A stretch of DNA of 19,531 bases from JAJXWB01 sp039808645 (lineage in GTDB: Bacteria > Pseudomonadota > Alphaproteobacteria > Rhizobiales > Beijerinckiaceae): positions 1 to 19,531 of the forward strand of contig JBDHTL010000065.1 in NCBI GenBank assembly GCA_039808645.1, given 5' to 3'. Below the pieces are notes generated by a model. It was given only the letters and a program-made list of their open reading frames with translations. It made no database searches and was not told where the DNA came from. Position numbers and translations under genes: made by a program. Shown one piece after another: positions 6,976 through 13,481 of this stretch; the stretch's first letter is position 1; each line of letters starts with the position of its first letter.

Positions 6976-8499
6976 ATGAGAATTCGTGACGGCAGATCGG
7001 CGCGCCGGGCGCTGCGCGCGGCGCTGATGGCGACGGCCGCCTGCGGGGCGGCGACCGCGCACGCCGCCGATCTCTCAAGGATCAAGAACATCGTCGTGAT
7101 CTACGCCGAGAACCGCAGCTTCGACCATCTCTATGGCCTGTTCCCCGGCGCGGACGGCATCGCCAACGCCAAGCCCGAAGACTACCAGCAGCGCGACCAC
7201 GACGGATCGATCCTGCCCTATCTGCGCGTGTGGAATTCCAAGGGCGAGCCGGACCCGAACTATCCGCAGATGCCGAACCAGCCCTTCCGCGTCGACGCGC
7301 CGCCGGTCAACAAGACGGCGTCTGAAGTTCTGCTCAGCCCGATCCACGCCTATTATCACAACATCGAGCAGATCAACGGCGGCAAGAACGACATGTTCGC
7401 CGCTATGTCGACCGTCGGCGGCTACACGATGGGATATTTCGACGGTTCGCAGATGAAGATGTGGAAGTGGGCTAAGGACTATACGCTCGCCGACAATTTC
7501 TTCATGGGCGCCTACGGCGGCTCCTATCTCAACCACCAGTATCTCGTCTGCCTGTGCGCGCCCGAGCACAAGGACGCGCCGGAATTCATGCGCGCCGTGC
7601 TCGACGAAAACGGCAAGCTGAAGAAGAAGCCGGACTCGCCCTCGGCCAAGGACGGCGCGGTGAAGACCTATACGGTCGGCCTCGGCGGACAGGTGACGCC
7701 CGACGGCTATTCCGTCAACACGACGCAGCCCCCCTACCAGCCCAGCGGGCTGCCGCCGGCCGAAAACGGCGCCCTCGACATGTCCGATCCCAAGGGCAGC
7801 GAACGCATCGGCCTGCCGCTGCCGCCCTCGAAGATGAAGACGATCGGCGACACGCTGTCGGACAAGGGGGTGAGCTGGGTCTGGTATTCCGGCGGCTGGA
7901 ACGAGGCGCTGAAGGACGGCATGCGGCCGGCGAGCGAGAAGCGTTCGGTCATCTATACGCGACACGACGGTTCGCTGAATTTCCAGCCGCACCACCAGCC
8001 GTTCAATTATTACGCGCGCTTTGCGCCGGGCGCGAAGGATCGCGAGACGCATCTGAAGGACGGCTCGGATTTCGTGAAGGCGATCGAGAGCGGGACGCTG
8101 CCGCAGGTGAGCTTCTACAAGCCGGCCGGCGTCTTCACCGAACATCCCGCCTATACCGACATCATGTCGGGCGACGCGCATATCGCCGATCTCGTGGAGA
8201 AGCTGTCGAAGTCGCCGCAATGGAACGACATGGTCGTGGTCGTCACCTACGACGAGAACGGCGGCTTCTGGGATCACGCGAAGCGCGAGCGCGGCCCCGG
8301 CTGGAGCGACCGCTGGGGGCCGGGCTCGCGCATTCCGGCGCTGATCATCTCGCCCTTCGCAAAGCGCGGCCATATCGATCACACGCCCTACGACACCGGG
8401 TCGATCGCCAAGCTCATCACCGCGCGCTTCGGCCTCGAGCCGCTGCCCGGCGTGCGGCAGAACATCGGCGATCTCTCGGAGGCGCTGGAGCTGAAGTAG
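6976..8499 (+). CDS. Exported acid phosphatase / phospholipase C family phosphoesterase (AcpA-like)
   Basis: A secreted phosphoesterase of 507 residues, probably hydrolysing phosphomonoesters in the periplasm. An N-terminal signal peptide with an arginine-rich start (RSARRALRAALM) ends at about AHA-30; it is not a full Tat consensus. The mature enzyme carries the family blocks in order: IVVIYAENRSFDHLYGLFPG (E45, N46 metal-site pair), AYGGSYLNHQ at 179-188 with likely nucleophile S183, SWVWYSGGWN, VTYDENGGFWDH with D426 and E427, and the closing PALIISPFAKRGHIDHTPYDTGS block. The length fits AcpA-type acid phosphatases rather than the roughly 700-residue phosphocholine-specific phospholipases C. 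ATG 6976 is preceded by AGGGGACAGGGG. The frame is open far upstream, but that part is the shadow of the binding-protein gene. It is convergent with mutL. Confidence 0.88.
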   Translation: MRIRDGRSARRALRAALMATAACGAATAHAADLSRIKNIVVIYAENRSFDHLYGLFPGADGIANAKPEDYQQRDHDGSILPYLRVWNSKGEPDPNYPQMPNQPFRVDAPPVNKTASEVLLSPIHAYYHNIEQINGGKNDMFAAMSTVGGYTMGYFDGSQMKMWKWAKDYTLADNFFMGAYGGSYLNHQYLVCLCAPEHKDAPEFMRAVLDENGKLKKKPDSPSAKDGAVKTYTVGLGGQVTPDGYSVNTTQPPYQPSGLPPAENGALDMSDPKGSERIGLPLPPSKMKTIGDTLSDKGVSWVWYSGGWNEALKDGMRPASEKRSVIYTRHDGSLNFQPHHQPFNYYARFAPGAKDRETHLKDGSDFVKAIESGTLPQVSFYKPAGVFTEHPAYTDIMSGDAHIADLVEKLSKSPQWNDMVVVVTYDENGGFWDHAKRERGPGWSDRWGPGSRIPALIISPFAKRGHIDHTPYDTGSIAKLITARFGLEPLPGVRQNIGDLSEALELK

Positions 8500-8530
8500 C
8501 GACGACCCAAGCGAGGCCGAGCCGTCGGGG

Positions 8531-10324
8531 TCATCGACGCCCGAACAATTTCTCGATATCCGCGAGTTTCAGTTCGACGTAGGTCGGGCGGCCATGATTG
8601 CACTGGCCCGAGCCCGGCGTCGCCTCCATCTCGCGCAGAAGCGCATTCATCTCGTCCGGCGTGAGCCTGCGGCCGGCGCGCACGGAATTATGGCACGCGA
8701 TCGTCGCTAGGACGTGATCGAGGCGACGCTCCGCGCCCTGAAGCCCTGTGTCCTCGGCGAGCGTGTCGGCAATGTCGGCGATCAGTCCGGCGGCGTCGAT
8801 CCGCCCGAGCGCCGCCGGCGTCTCGCGCACCAGCACGGCCCCGGGTCCGAAGGCCTCGACCGCGAGACCGAGCTTCTCGAGATCCGGCGCGGCCGCCGCG
8901 ACGCGCGCCGCGCTTCCTTCGTCGAGTTCGACGACCTGCGGCGCGAGCAGGCCCTGCCGCGCGATTCCATGTTCCTGGCGCTGGCGCTTCAACTTCTCGT
9001 AGACGAGGCGCTCATGGGCGGCGTGCTGGTCGACGATCACCATGCCGTCGCGCGTCTGGGCGACAATATAGGTTTCGTGCACCTGGGCCCGCGCCGCGCC
9101 GAGCGGCGCGGCGATCTGTTCTGCCGCAGGCGCTTCGGCATGCGCGCGCGCGTCGGCCGAAGGCGCCACTGCGCCGACGTCGAAGGCGGCCTGCAAGGCT
9201 TCGCCGAAGCCCGAAGGCGCAGCCGGCGACTGTCGCCAGTTCCAGTCTGCCGCAGGCTGCGGCGTCCAGGTCCGCTGCGCCGTCTGCATGGCGGCGAGCG
9301 CGGCGCGCGCATTGTCGGCGGCGCGATGGCCGGCGTCCGTGATCGCGCTCTTCAGCGCGCCGACGACGAGGCCGCGCACGAGGCCTGGGTCGCGGAAGCG
9401 CACTTCGGCCTTGGCGGGATGGACGTTGACGTCGACCTCGCGCGGATCGCATTCGAGAAAGAGCGCGAGCGCCGCATGGCGACCGGCAGGCAGGAAGTCG
9501 ACATAGGCGCCGCGGATCGCGCCCGCGAGCAGCTTGTCGCGCACGGGACGGCCGTTGACGAAGACGTATTGCATGGCGCCGGTCGCGCGGTGCCAGGTCG
9601 GCAGGCCGGCGAAACCGACGAGCCGCATGTTCTCGCGCTCCGCGTCGATCGACAGGCTGTTGTCGATGAAATCGCGTCCCAGCACCTGCGCGACGCGCTC
9701 GGCGAACCCCTTCGCATCGCTGCTCGTCGCGCGGAATTCGCGCGGCGTCAGATGATCGCCCGACAAGGTGAAGGTCACCTCGTGATGGGCGAGCGCAATG
9801 CGCCGCACGACATCGGCGACGGCCTGCGCTTCGGCCGACGGCGACTTGAGAAACTTGAGGCGCGCCGGGGTCGCCGCGAAGAGATCGCGCACTTCGATGC
9901 GCGCGCCGCGCGGCCAGGAGGACGGCTGCACCGGGCGCTTGAGACCTGCTTCGACGCGGATGGAATGGCCGTGCGCGGCGCCGGCTTCGCGCGCATCTAT
10001 CGACAGCTGCGCGACCGAGCCGATCGAGGGCAGCGCCTCGCCGCGAAAGCCGAGCGTCGCAATATTGGAAAGATCGCCGTCCGGAAGTTTCGACGTCGCG
10101 TGCCGTTCGACGGCGAGCGCGAGATCGTCCGCGTTCATGCCCGCGCCATTGTCGATCACCCGGATGAGCTTGCGGCCGCCGTCCTCGATGACGACGTCGA
10201 TCTCGGTTGCGCCAGCGTCGAGCGCATTCTCGACCAGTTCCTTCACCGCCGAAGCGGGACGCTCGACCACCTCGCCCGCAGCGATGCGGTCGACCGTGAC
10301 GGGATCGAGCAGACGGACGTGCAT
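8531..10324 (-). CDS. mutL: DNA mismatch repair protein MutL (endonuclease type)
   Basis: MutL couples mismatch recognition by MutS to strand removal. This 597-residue protein has the N-terminal GHKL ATPase with all motifs: KELVENALDAGA (catalytic E29, Mg-binding N33), DNGAGM at 58-63, RHATSK at 74-79 and GFRGEAL at 92-98. A Pro/Ala-rich linker of roughly 100 residues follows from about 330. The C-terminal dimerisation domain holds the endonuclease signature DQHAAHERLVYE starting at D432, ACHNSVRAG at 543-551 and QCNHGRP at 574-580. MutL of this kind nicks DNA itself, as expected in alphaproteobacteria without MutH. It starts at ATG 10324 and is convergent with the phosphatase gene (31 bp between stops). 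Upstream, the usual minus-strand neighbours (M16 peptidase genes) are displaced by an AT-richer insert. Confidence 0.96.
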   Translation of the reverse strand: MHVRLLDPVTVDRIAAGEVVERPASAVKELVENALDAGATEIDVVIEDGGRKLIRVIDNGAGMNADDLALAVERHATSKLPDGDLSNIATLGFRGEALPSIGSVAQLSIDAREAGAAHGHSIRVEAGLKRPVQPSSWPRGARIEVRDLFAATPARLKFLKSPSAEAQAVADVVRRIALAHHEVTFTLSGDHLTPREFRATSSDAKGFAERVAQVLGRDFIDNSLSIDAERENMRLVGFAGLPTWHRATGAMQYVFVNGRPVRDKLLAGAIRGAYVDFLPAGRHAALALFLECDPREVDVNVHPAKAEVRFRDPGLVRGLVVGALKSAITDAGHRAADNARAALAAMQTAQRTWTPQPAADWNWRQSPAAPSGFGEALQAAFDVGAVAPSADARAHAEAPAAEQIAAPLGAARAQVHETYIVAQTRDGMVIVDQHAAHERLVYEKLKRQRQEHGIARQGLLAPQVVELDEGSAARVAAAAPDLEKLGLAVEAFGPGAVLVRETPAALGRIDAAGLIADIADTLAEDTGLQGAERRLDHVLATIACHNSVRAGRRLTPDEMNALLREMEATPGSGQCNHGRPTYVELKLADIEKLFGRR

Positions 10325-10429
10325 CGGGTATGCTGCTTCGACTCGGGTTAGGCCACGGCTATGGGTAGCAGATCAACCCCGTCGAAACGAATGCTCTTGA
10401 GAGGAAATAAAATTATGGCATTATGAACA

Positions 10430-10459
10430 TTGAAGCGTCCGATTGCATGCTTCGATATA
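10430..10459 (+). promoter_or_regulatory. Weak candidate promoter for the two-gene island operon
   Basis: TTGAAG (10430-10435) and GATATA (10454-10459) stand 18 bp apart, just before the gene starting at 10475. The -10 matches only three of six consensus positions, and the leader would be under 15 bases. An alternative -10 reading, TATATG (10456-10461), is a better box but at 20-bp spacing. The 150-bp gap is AT-rich and must contain the promoter, but the exact boxes are uncertain. Confidence 0.22.
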
Positions 10460-10474
10460 TGATTTTGGGAAACC

Positions 10475-10795
10475 ATGACTGTTATTGCTCACAGAATTGA
10501 AAGTCCTACACAGACTAGCGCGGACGCACTCAAACAAGTCGCATCCGGTGAAATTTGGGGAAAAGCAGCCCGTCTAGGCGGCCTTTTTCCTACGGTTAAG
10601 GCGTATCCCGATTTTCTGAAGCCGGGCAAACGCGGCATCAATTTTTCTACCGAAATCGACCCGTACCCCAATGGAACTCCTTTTGAGCTGCATTGGGTGC
10701 ATCCGGAAACCGTCGGTGTGACTTTGAAGGTGTTTGCCGGTGTGGATTACGCCTGCATATCGGCACAAGTTACGAACCTGCAGCCTGAGCCATGA
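10475..10795 (+). CDS. Hypothetical protein, first gene of island pair
   Basis: A 106-residue protein that I do not recognise. After a polar N-terminus of about 22 residues, the sequence reads as a compact mostly beta domain with a GEIWGKAARLGG segment, a central KPGKRGINFSTEIDP segment and many Gly, Pro and aromatic residues. There is no signal peptide, membrane segment or evident catalytic motif. The only start nearby with a plausible ribosome binding site (TTTGGGAAACC) is ATG 10475. Its TGA stop overlaps the ATG of the next gene (ATGA, 10792-10795), so the two are translationally coupled and probably work together. Composition is AT-richer than the flanks. It could be an antitoxin, immunity or accessory subunit of the partner protein, but this is speculation from gene order only. 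Confidence 0.72.
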   Translation: MTVIAHRIESPTQTSADALKQVASGEIWGKAARLGGLFPTVKAYPDFLKPGKRGINFSTEIDPYPNGTPFELHWVHPETVGVTLKVFAGVDYACISAQVTNLQPEP

Positions 10796-11454
10796 TTGAA
10801 TACCGCTCCCATAGCAGTAACCCCGATTTGAGGCCTCAAGCGATCCTTTGGCGGCCGACGTCTTATTTCGCGACGAAAACACAACGCGGGCAGGACGACC
10901 TCGATTCTTTCACATATATATCCTATTGCATTGGTAATCAGATCCCATTTGAACTACGAACCTACGATGGACATCCTCAGCAAACCTCCACCGTCTATCT
11001 TCATTTAGACGATAGTCAACTAGCCGAGATTGTCAAAAATACTAAGATAATCCTTGAAGAGCTTGGCCTCCCTGAGTCATCGCTCGCTTGGATACGAGGG
11101 CGTGCTTTTAAATATGGTCACCTCGAACGCGCAAAGGAAGACCGGTTGAGAGAAAAGGAAGCCCGAACGCTTGTCCTAAAAATCCTAGCAACTCAATCGA
11201 GCCATCGAGCGTCAACTGCCTTAATTAAAGCGCAGACGCCAAAATTTTACAACTTCTCGCAGATCGATTTGAAGAAGTCTGATTCTCGCCCAAACGAGCG
11301 TAAATGGCAGCAAATTGTCGGAAACGTTGTTTCCCACAAAAAATCTGGCGCGAGCATATTCAGTTCTAAGTATGCAAAACGGGAAAAAGACGTATTATCA
11401 TTAACGCATAAAGGAATAAATTACTTAAAGAGCATCGGATATATTTCAGATTGA
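10792..11454 (+). CDS. Hypothetical protein with C-terminal winged-helix-like region
   Basis: A 220-residue protein without a firm family assignment. Residues 1-75 are probably beta-rich, 75-125 helical and charged. Residues 125-217 look like a winged helix: a helical KEARTLVLKILA start, then DLKKSDSRPNERKWQQIVGN, then a wing-like stretch ending in VLSLTHKGINYLKS. That pattern (polar acidic segment, conserved W plus hydrophobic helix, L-T-x-x-G end) recalls the DNA-binding domain of Mrr-type restriction enzymes. No PD-(D/E)xK, HNH or PLD nuclease motif is visible. It overlaps the preceding gene by ATGA. Its 3' end overlaps the convergent methyltransferase gene by 34 bases (11421-11454). Next to a DNA methyltransferase, a restriction or regulatory role is conceivable but unproven. 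Confidence 0.75.
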   Translation: MIEYRSHSSNPDLRPQAILWRPTSYFATKTQRGQDDLDSFTYISYCIGNQIPFELRTYDGHPQQTSTVYLHLDDSQLAEIVKNTKIILEELGLPESSLAWIRGRAFKYGHLERAKEDRLREKEARTLVLKILATQSSHRASTALIKAQTPKFYNFSQIDLKKSDSRPNERKWQQIVGNVVSHKKSGASIFSSKYAKREKDVLSLTHKGINYLKSIGYISD

Positions 11455-12050
11455 CTTGAAAAGCGAGCTTTGTATCCAGGCGGCAGCCATTTCATCATAG
11501 TTGTCTTATCTGTGACATTCTTGTCCCAGATAAACCAAGCGTATGCCGTAGTCCCTGAACCCTTTCTTTCCGCCCCCGCCATGTAAAACGTGATTCTCTC
11601 ACTAAACGCCCAAATTCGAGCTGGCGGCACTTGAGAAAATATTGTCCGATACCGATTGCCGCCTTCTAAAAAGGCCAGCCTTAACAAGAGCGCGAGCTTG
11701 CGGTTACACTGTCGAAGCCCTGCAGAAACAAACCCTTCAGCGGAATTGTATGGCGGATTGGTCACAATATTTGCGAAAACGCGATCGGAGCGCAGAAAAT
11801 CGATACCGCCCATGCCAAAGCCGCGATCGTATAGATCGCTAGAAAAAACTTCATTTCCTTGAGACGCAAGGACGCGGGCCATCGATCCGTCACCACATGC
11901 AGGCTCCCAAATCGACCCCTCAAAAGATTCAACGTCCATCAGCGCAGCCGTAGCCCATTCTGGGGTAGGAAAAAAATCAGGGCCCTCTAAGTCCGCCCTA
12001 CGCTTTAGGGTCGGCTTGAAAGCGCCATTTAGCTGATAAGTTTGGTCCAT
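11421..12050 (-). CDS. Phage-type adenine-specific DNA methyltransferase
   Basis: A 209-residue class I SAM-dependent methyltransferase that probably methylates adenine N6 in DNA. Visible motifs are FFPTP at 26-30 (motif X-like, typical of the phage family), the SAM-binding EPACGDGSM at 49-57, and the catalytic NPPY at 98-101. The later blocks LLLRLAFLEG and GSGTTAYAWFIWDK are characteristic of small phage and prophage methyltransferases. The order X-I-IV fits the gamma-like arrangement, and there is no separate large target-recognition domain. ATG 12050 is preferred over TTG 12074 because AGGTGGG stands 6 bases before it. The gene is convergent with, and overlaps, the winged-helix gene. It could be an orphan methylase left by a phage or the modification half of a small system. 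Confidence 0.85.
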   Translation of the reverse strand: MDQTYQLNGAFKPTLKRRADLEGPDFFPTPEWATAALMDVESFEGSIWEPACGDGSMARVLASQGNEVFSSDLYDRGFGMGGIDFLRSDRVFANIVTNPPYNSAEGFVSAGLRQCNRKLALLLRLAFLEGGNRYRTIFSQVPPARIWAFSERITFYMAGAERKGSGTTAYAWFIWDKNVTDKTTMMKWLPPGYKARFSSQSEIYPMLFK

Positions 12051-12065
12051 GATGTCCCACCTAGT

Positions 12066-12133
12066 GTGGATCAAAATGCCTATCCACCGATCCCAAGGTT
12101 ACCGCGAACAATCACATGACGTGGCATTTTGAT
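12066..12133. repeat. Nested inverted repeats upstream of the methyltransferase gene
   Basis: Two perfect dyads overlap just upstream of ATG 12050. GTGGAT (12066-12071) pairs with ATCCAC (12082-12087) across 10 bases. ATCAAAATGCC (12070-12080) pairs with GGCATTTTGAT (12123-12133) across 42 bases. The short dyad sits within about 16 bases of the start codon, next to the ribosome binding site. It could act as an autoregulatory operator or as a leader hairpin. The long pair brackets the probable promoter area. Confidence 0.45.
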
Positions 12134-12207
12134 GTGAGAACATACATAGAACAACTTAGCCGGTAATCAACGCTGATTTGCTCGCTCTTTGACCCATATC
12201 TCACATC
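12131..12207. repeat. Perfect 9-bp inverted repeat at the right edge of the island
   Basis: GATGTGAGA (12131-12139) and TCTCACATC (12199-12207) are exact reverse complements 59 bases apart. The right copy covers the TGA stop of the M16B peptidase gene (12201-12203), so the pair spans the junction between the core operon and the AT-rich island. It could be a relic of insertion or form a weak hairpin after the peptidase message. No T-run follows, so it is not called a terminator. Confidence 0.35.
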
Positions 12208-13481
12208 CCCGTCGGCCGTCCCGCCAGCGCCACCAGCAGCCTGCCGTCGCCGAGCAGTTTCTTGGCGGCGCGCCTGGCGTCGTCGAGACCCACGGCCGCC
12301 ACCAGCCTGTTGCGCTGGTCGAGATAGGCGGCGGGCCTGCCTTCGAGCTGCAATTGCATGAGATTGCCGGCGATCTTGGTCGATGTGTCGAAGCGCAGCG
12401 CGTAGGAGCCGATCAGGAACTTGCGCGCCTTGGCGAGTTCCTCCTCGGTCGGGCCGTTCTCTGCGAGATCGACGATCTGCTCCTGGATCACCGCCAGGGA
12501 TTCGGCCGCCCGCTCGTTCTTCGTCGAGGTCGCGCCGACCACGAGCGCCGCACGATCGTAGTTCTGCAGATGCGAATAGACGGAATAGGCAAGGCCGCGC
12601 TTCTCGCGCACTTCGCGGAACAGCCGCGCCGTGAAGGCGCCGCCGCCCAGAATGTGGTTGACGACGACGGCCGCCATGAAATCCGGATCGTCGCGCTCGA
12701 CGCCCGGACGTCCGAAGCGGATGGTCGCCTGCGGCACGTCGATGTCGGCGACGAGCCGCTCGCCGACGCCGCTCATCACGGCCGGCGGCACGGGCGCGAG
12801 CGCGGCGCGCTCGGGCAACGCGCCGAAGGTTGCGTCGAGTTTCTCCGCAAGCGTGGCGGCGTCGATCGCGCCGACGACCGCGATGACGAGATTGTCGCGC
12901 GCCAGCATTCTGCCGCGCATGGCGAGAAGATCGTCGCGCGAAATCTTGCCCAGCGTGTCGATCTCGCCGCGCGCGGCGCGTCCGTAGGGATGGCCGGGGA
13001 AGGCGGCGGCGCGGAACATGCGCGAGGCGACCGCGTCCGGGTCTTTCAGTTCGCGCTTCAGGCTCGCGACCAGTTGCGAGACGACGCGGTCGATCGGTCC
13101 CTGTTCGAGCCGCGCCTCGTTGACGGCCAGGCGCATCAACTCGAACGCGGGATCGAGATTGCGCGTCAGCGTCTGGAAGTGACCGGCGAAATGATCGCGA
13201 TCGACCGAGAAGTGCAGATGCACGGCCAGATCGTCCATCGCCTCGTGGAAGGCGCCGGAATCATAGGGGCCCGCGCCCTCGTCGAGCAGGCCGCCGAGCA
13301 GCGTGACGACGCCGGGCTTGTCGGCCGCGTCCTGCGAGGCGCCGCCCCGAAAGGCGAATTGCACGGCCACGAGCGGCACGGCGTAATCCTCGACGAGCCA
13401 GGCCTTCAGGCCGCCGGGCGTGCGGATTTCCTGAACGGCGGCGGCGCGCGAGGTTTCCGGAAGCGGGGACAGATCGGTCAC
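12201..13481 (-). CDS. M16 family peptidase-like protein, subunit without zinc site
   Basis: A 426-residue member of the M16 (pitrilysin / mitochondrial processing peptidase) family. Where the active subunit has HxxEH, this one reads LLGGLLDEGAG, so the zinc ligands are missing and it should be the non-catalytic partner. The later substrate-binding block LFREVREKRGLAYSVYSH, with the Arg-Tyr pair typical of this subunit, is intact. Its start is GTG 13481, which overlaps the TGA of the upstream M16 gene (GTGA), a strong sign of coupled synthesis in equal amounts. The frame stays open far upstream, but that part is a shadow of the partner gene. There is no signal peptide. It presumably pairs with the upstream M16 protein in a heterodimer that degrades or trims peptides. 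Confidence 0.9.
   Translation of the reverse strand: MTDLSPLPETSRAAAVQEIRTPGGLKAWLVEDYAVPLVAVQFAFRGGASQDAADKPGVVTLLGGLLDEGAGPYDSGAFHEAMDDLAVHLHFSVDRDHFAGHFQTLTRNLDPAFELMRLAVNEARLEQGPIDRVVSQLVASLKRELKDPDAVASRMFRAAAFPGHPYGRAARGEIDTLGKISRDDLLAMRGRMLARDNLVIAVVGAIDAATLAEKLDATFGALPERAALAPVPPAVMSGVGERLVADIDVPQATIRFGRPGVERDDPDFMAAVVVNHILGGGAFTARLFREVREKRGLAYSVYSHLQNYDRAALVVGATSTKNERAAESLAVIQEQIVDLAENGPTEEELAKARKFLIGSYALRFDTSTKIAGNLMQLQLEGRPAAYLDQRNRLVAAVGLDDARRAAKKLLGDGRLLVALAGRPTGM

Larger units (their letters stand above)
10325..12200. other. AT-richer accessory island between mutL and the M16 peptidase genes
   Basis: Composition changes abruptly here. Two 60-base stretches counted by hand (from 11041 and 11281) have 31 and 28 G+C, against about 39 of 60 in a core stretch at 8041. 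Codons such as ATA and TTA, rare in the flanking genes, are frequent. The segment holds three genes unlike their neighbours: two overlapping plus-strand genes of unknown function and a convergent phage-type DNA methyltransferase gene. The flanking genes are intact, run in the same direction, and belong to a housekeeping series. No integrase, transposase, tRNA or convincing target-site duplication was found, so the mode of entry is unknown. Confidence 0.7.

Noticed and set aside
8500..8530. Bidirectional terminator between the phosphatase and mutL genes
   Set aside because: Only a 5-bp GACCC/GGGTC pairing with a long loop and no T-run was found.
8714..10351. A 545-codon plus-strand frame opposite mutL
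   Set aside because: Antisense shadow of a complete mutL with all motifs; low-complexity Arg/Ala/Asp composition.
10423..10500. A 25-codon frame upstream of the island operon, and a three-codon frame at 10415, as possible leader peptides
   Set aside because: They lack a well-spaced ribosome binding site and overlap the start of the next gene; there is no sign of an attenuator.
10340..12210. Direct repeats at the island ends as a target-site duplication (both edges contain ATCAAC)
   Set aside because: Only six bases match and the flanking bases do not align; expected by chance.
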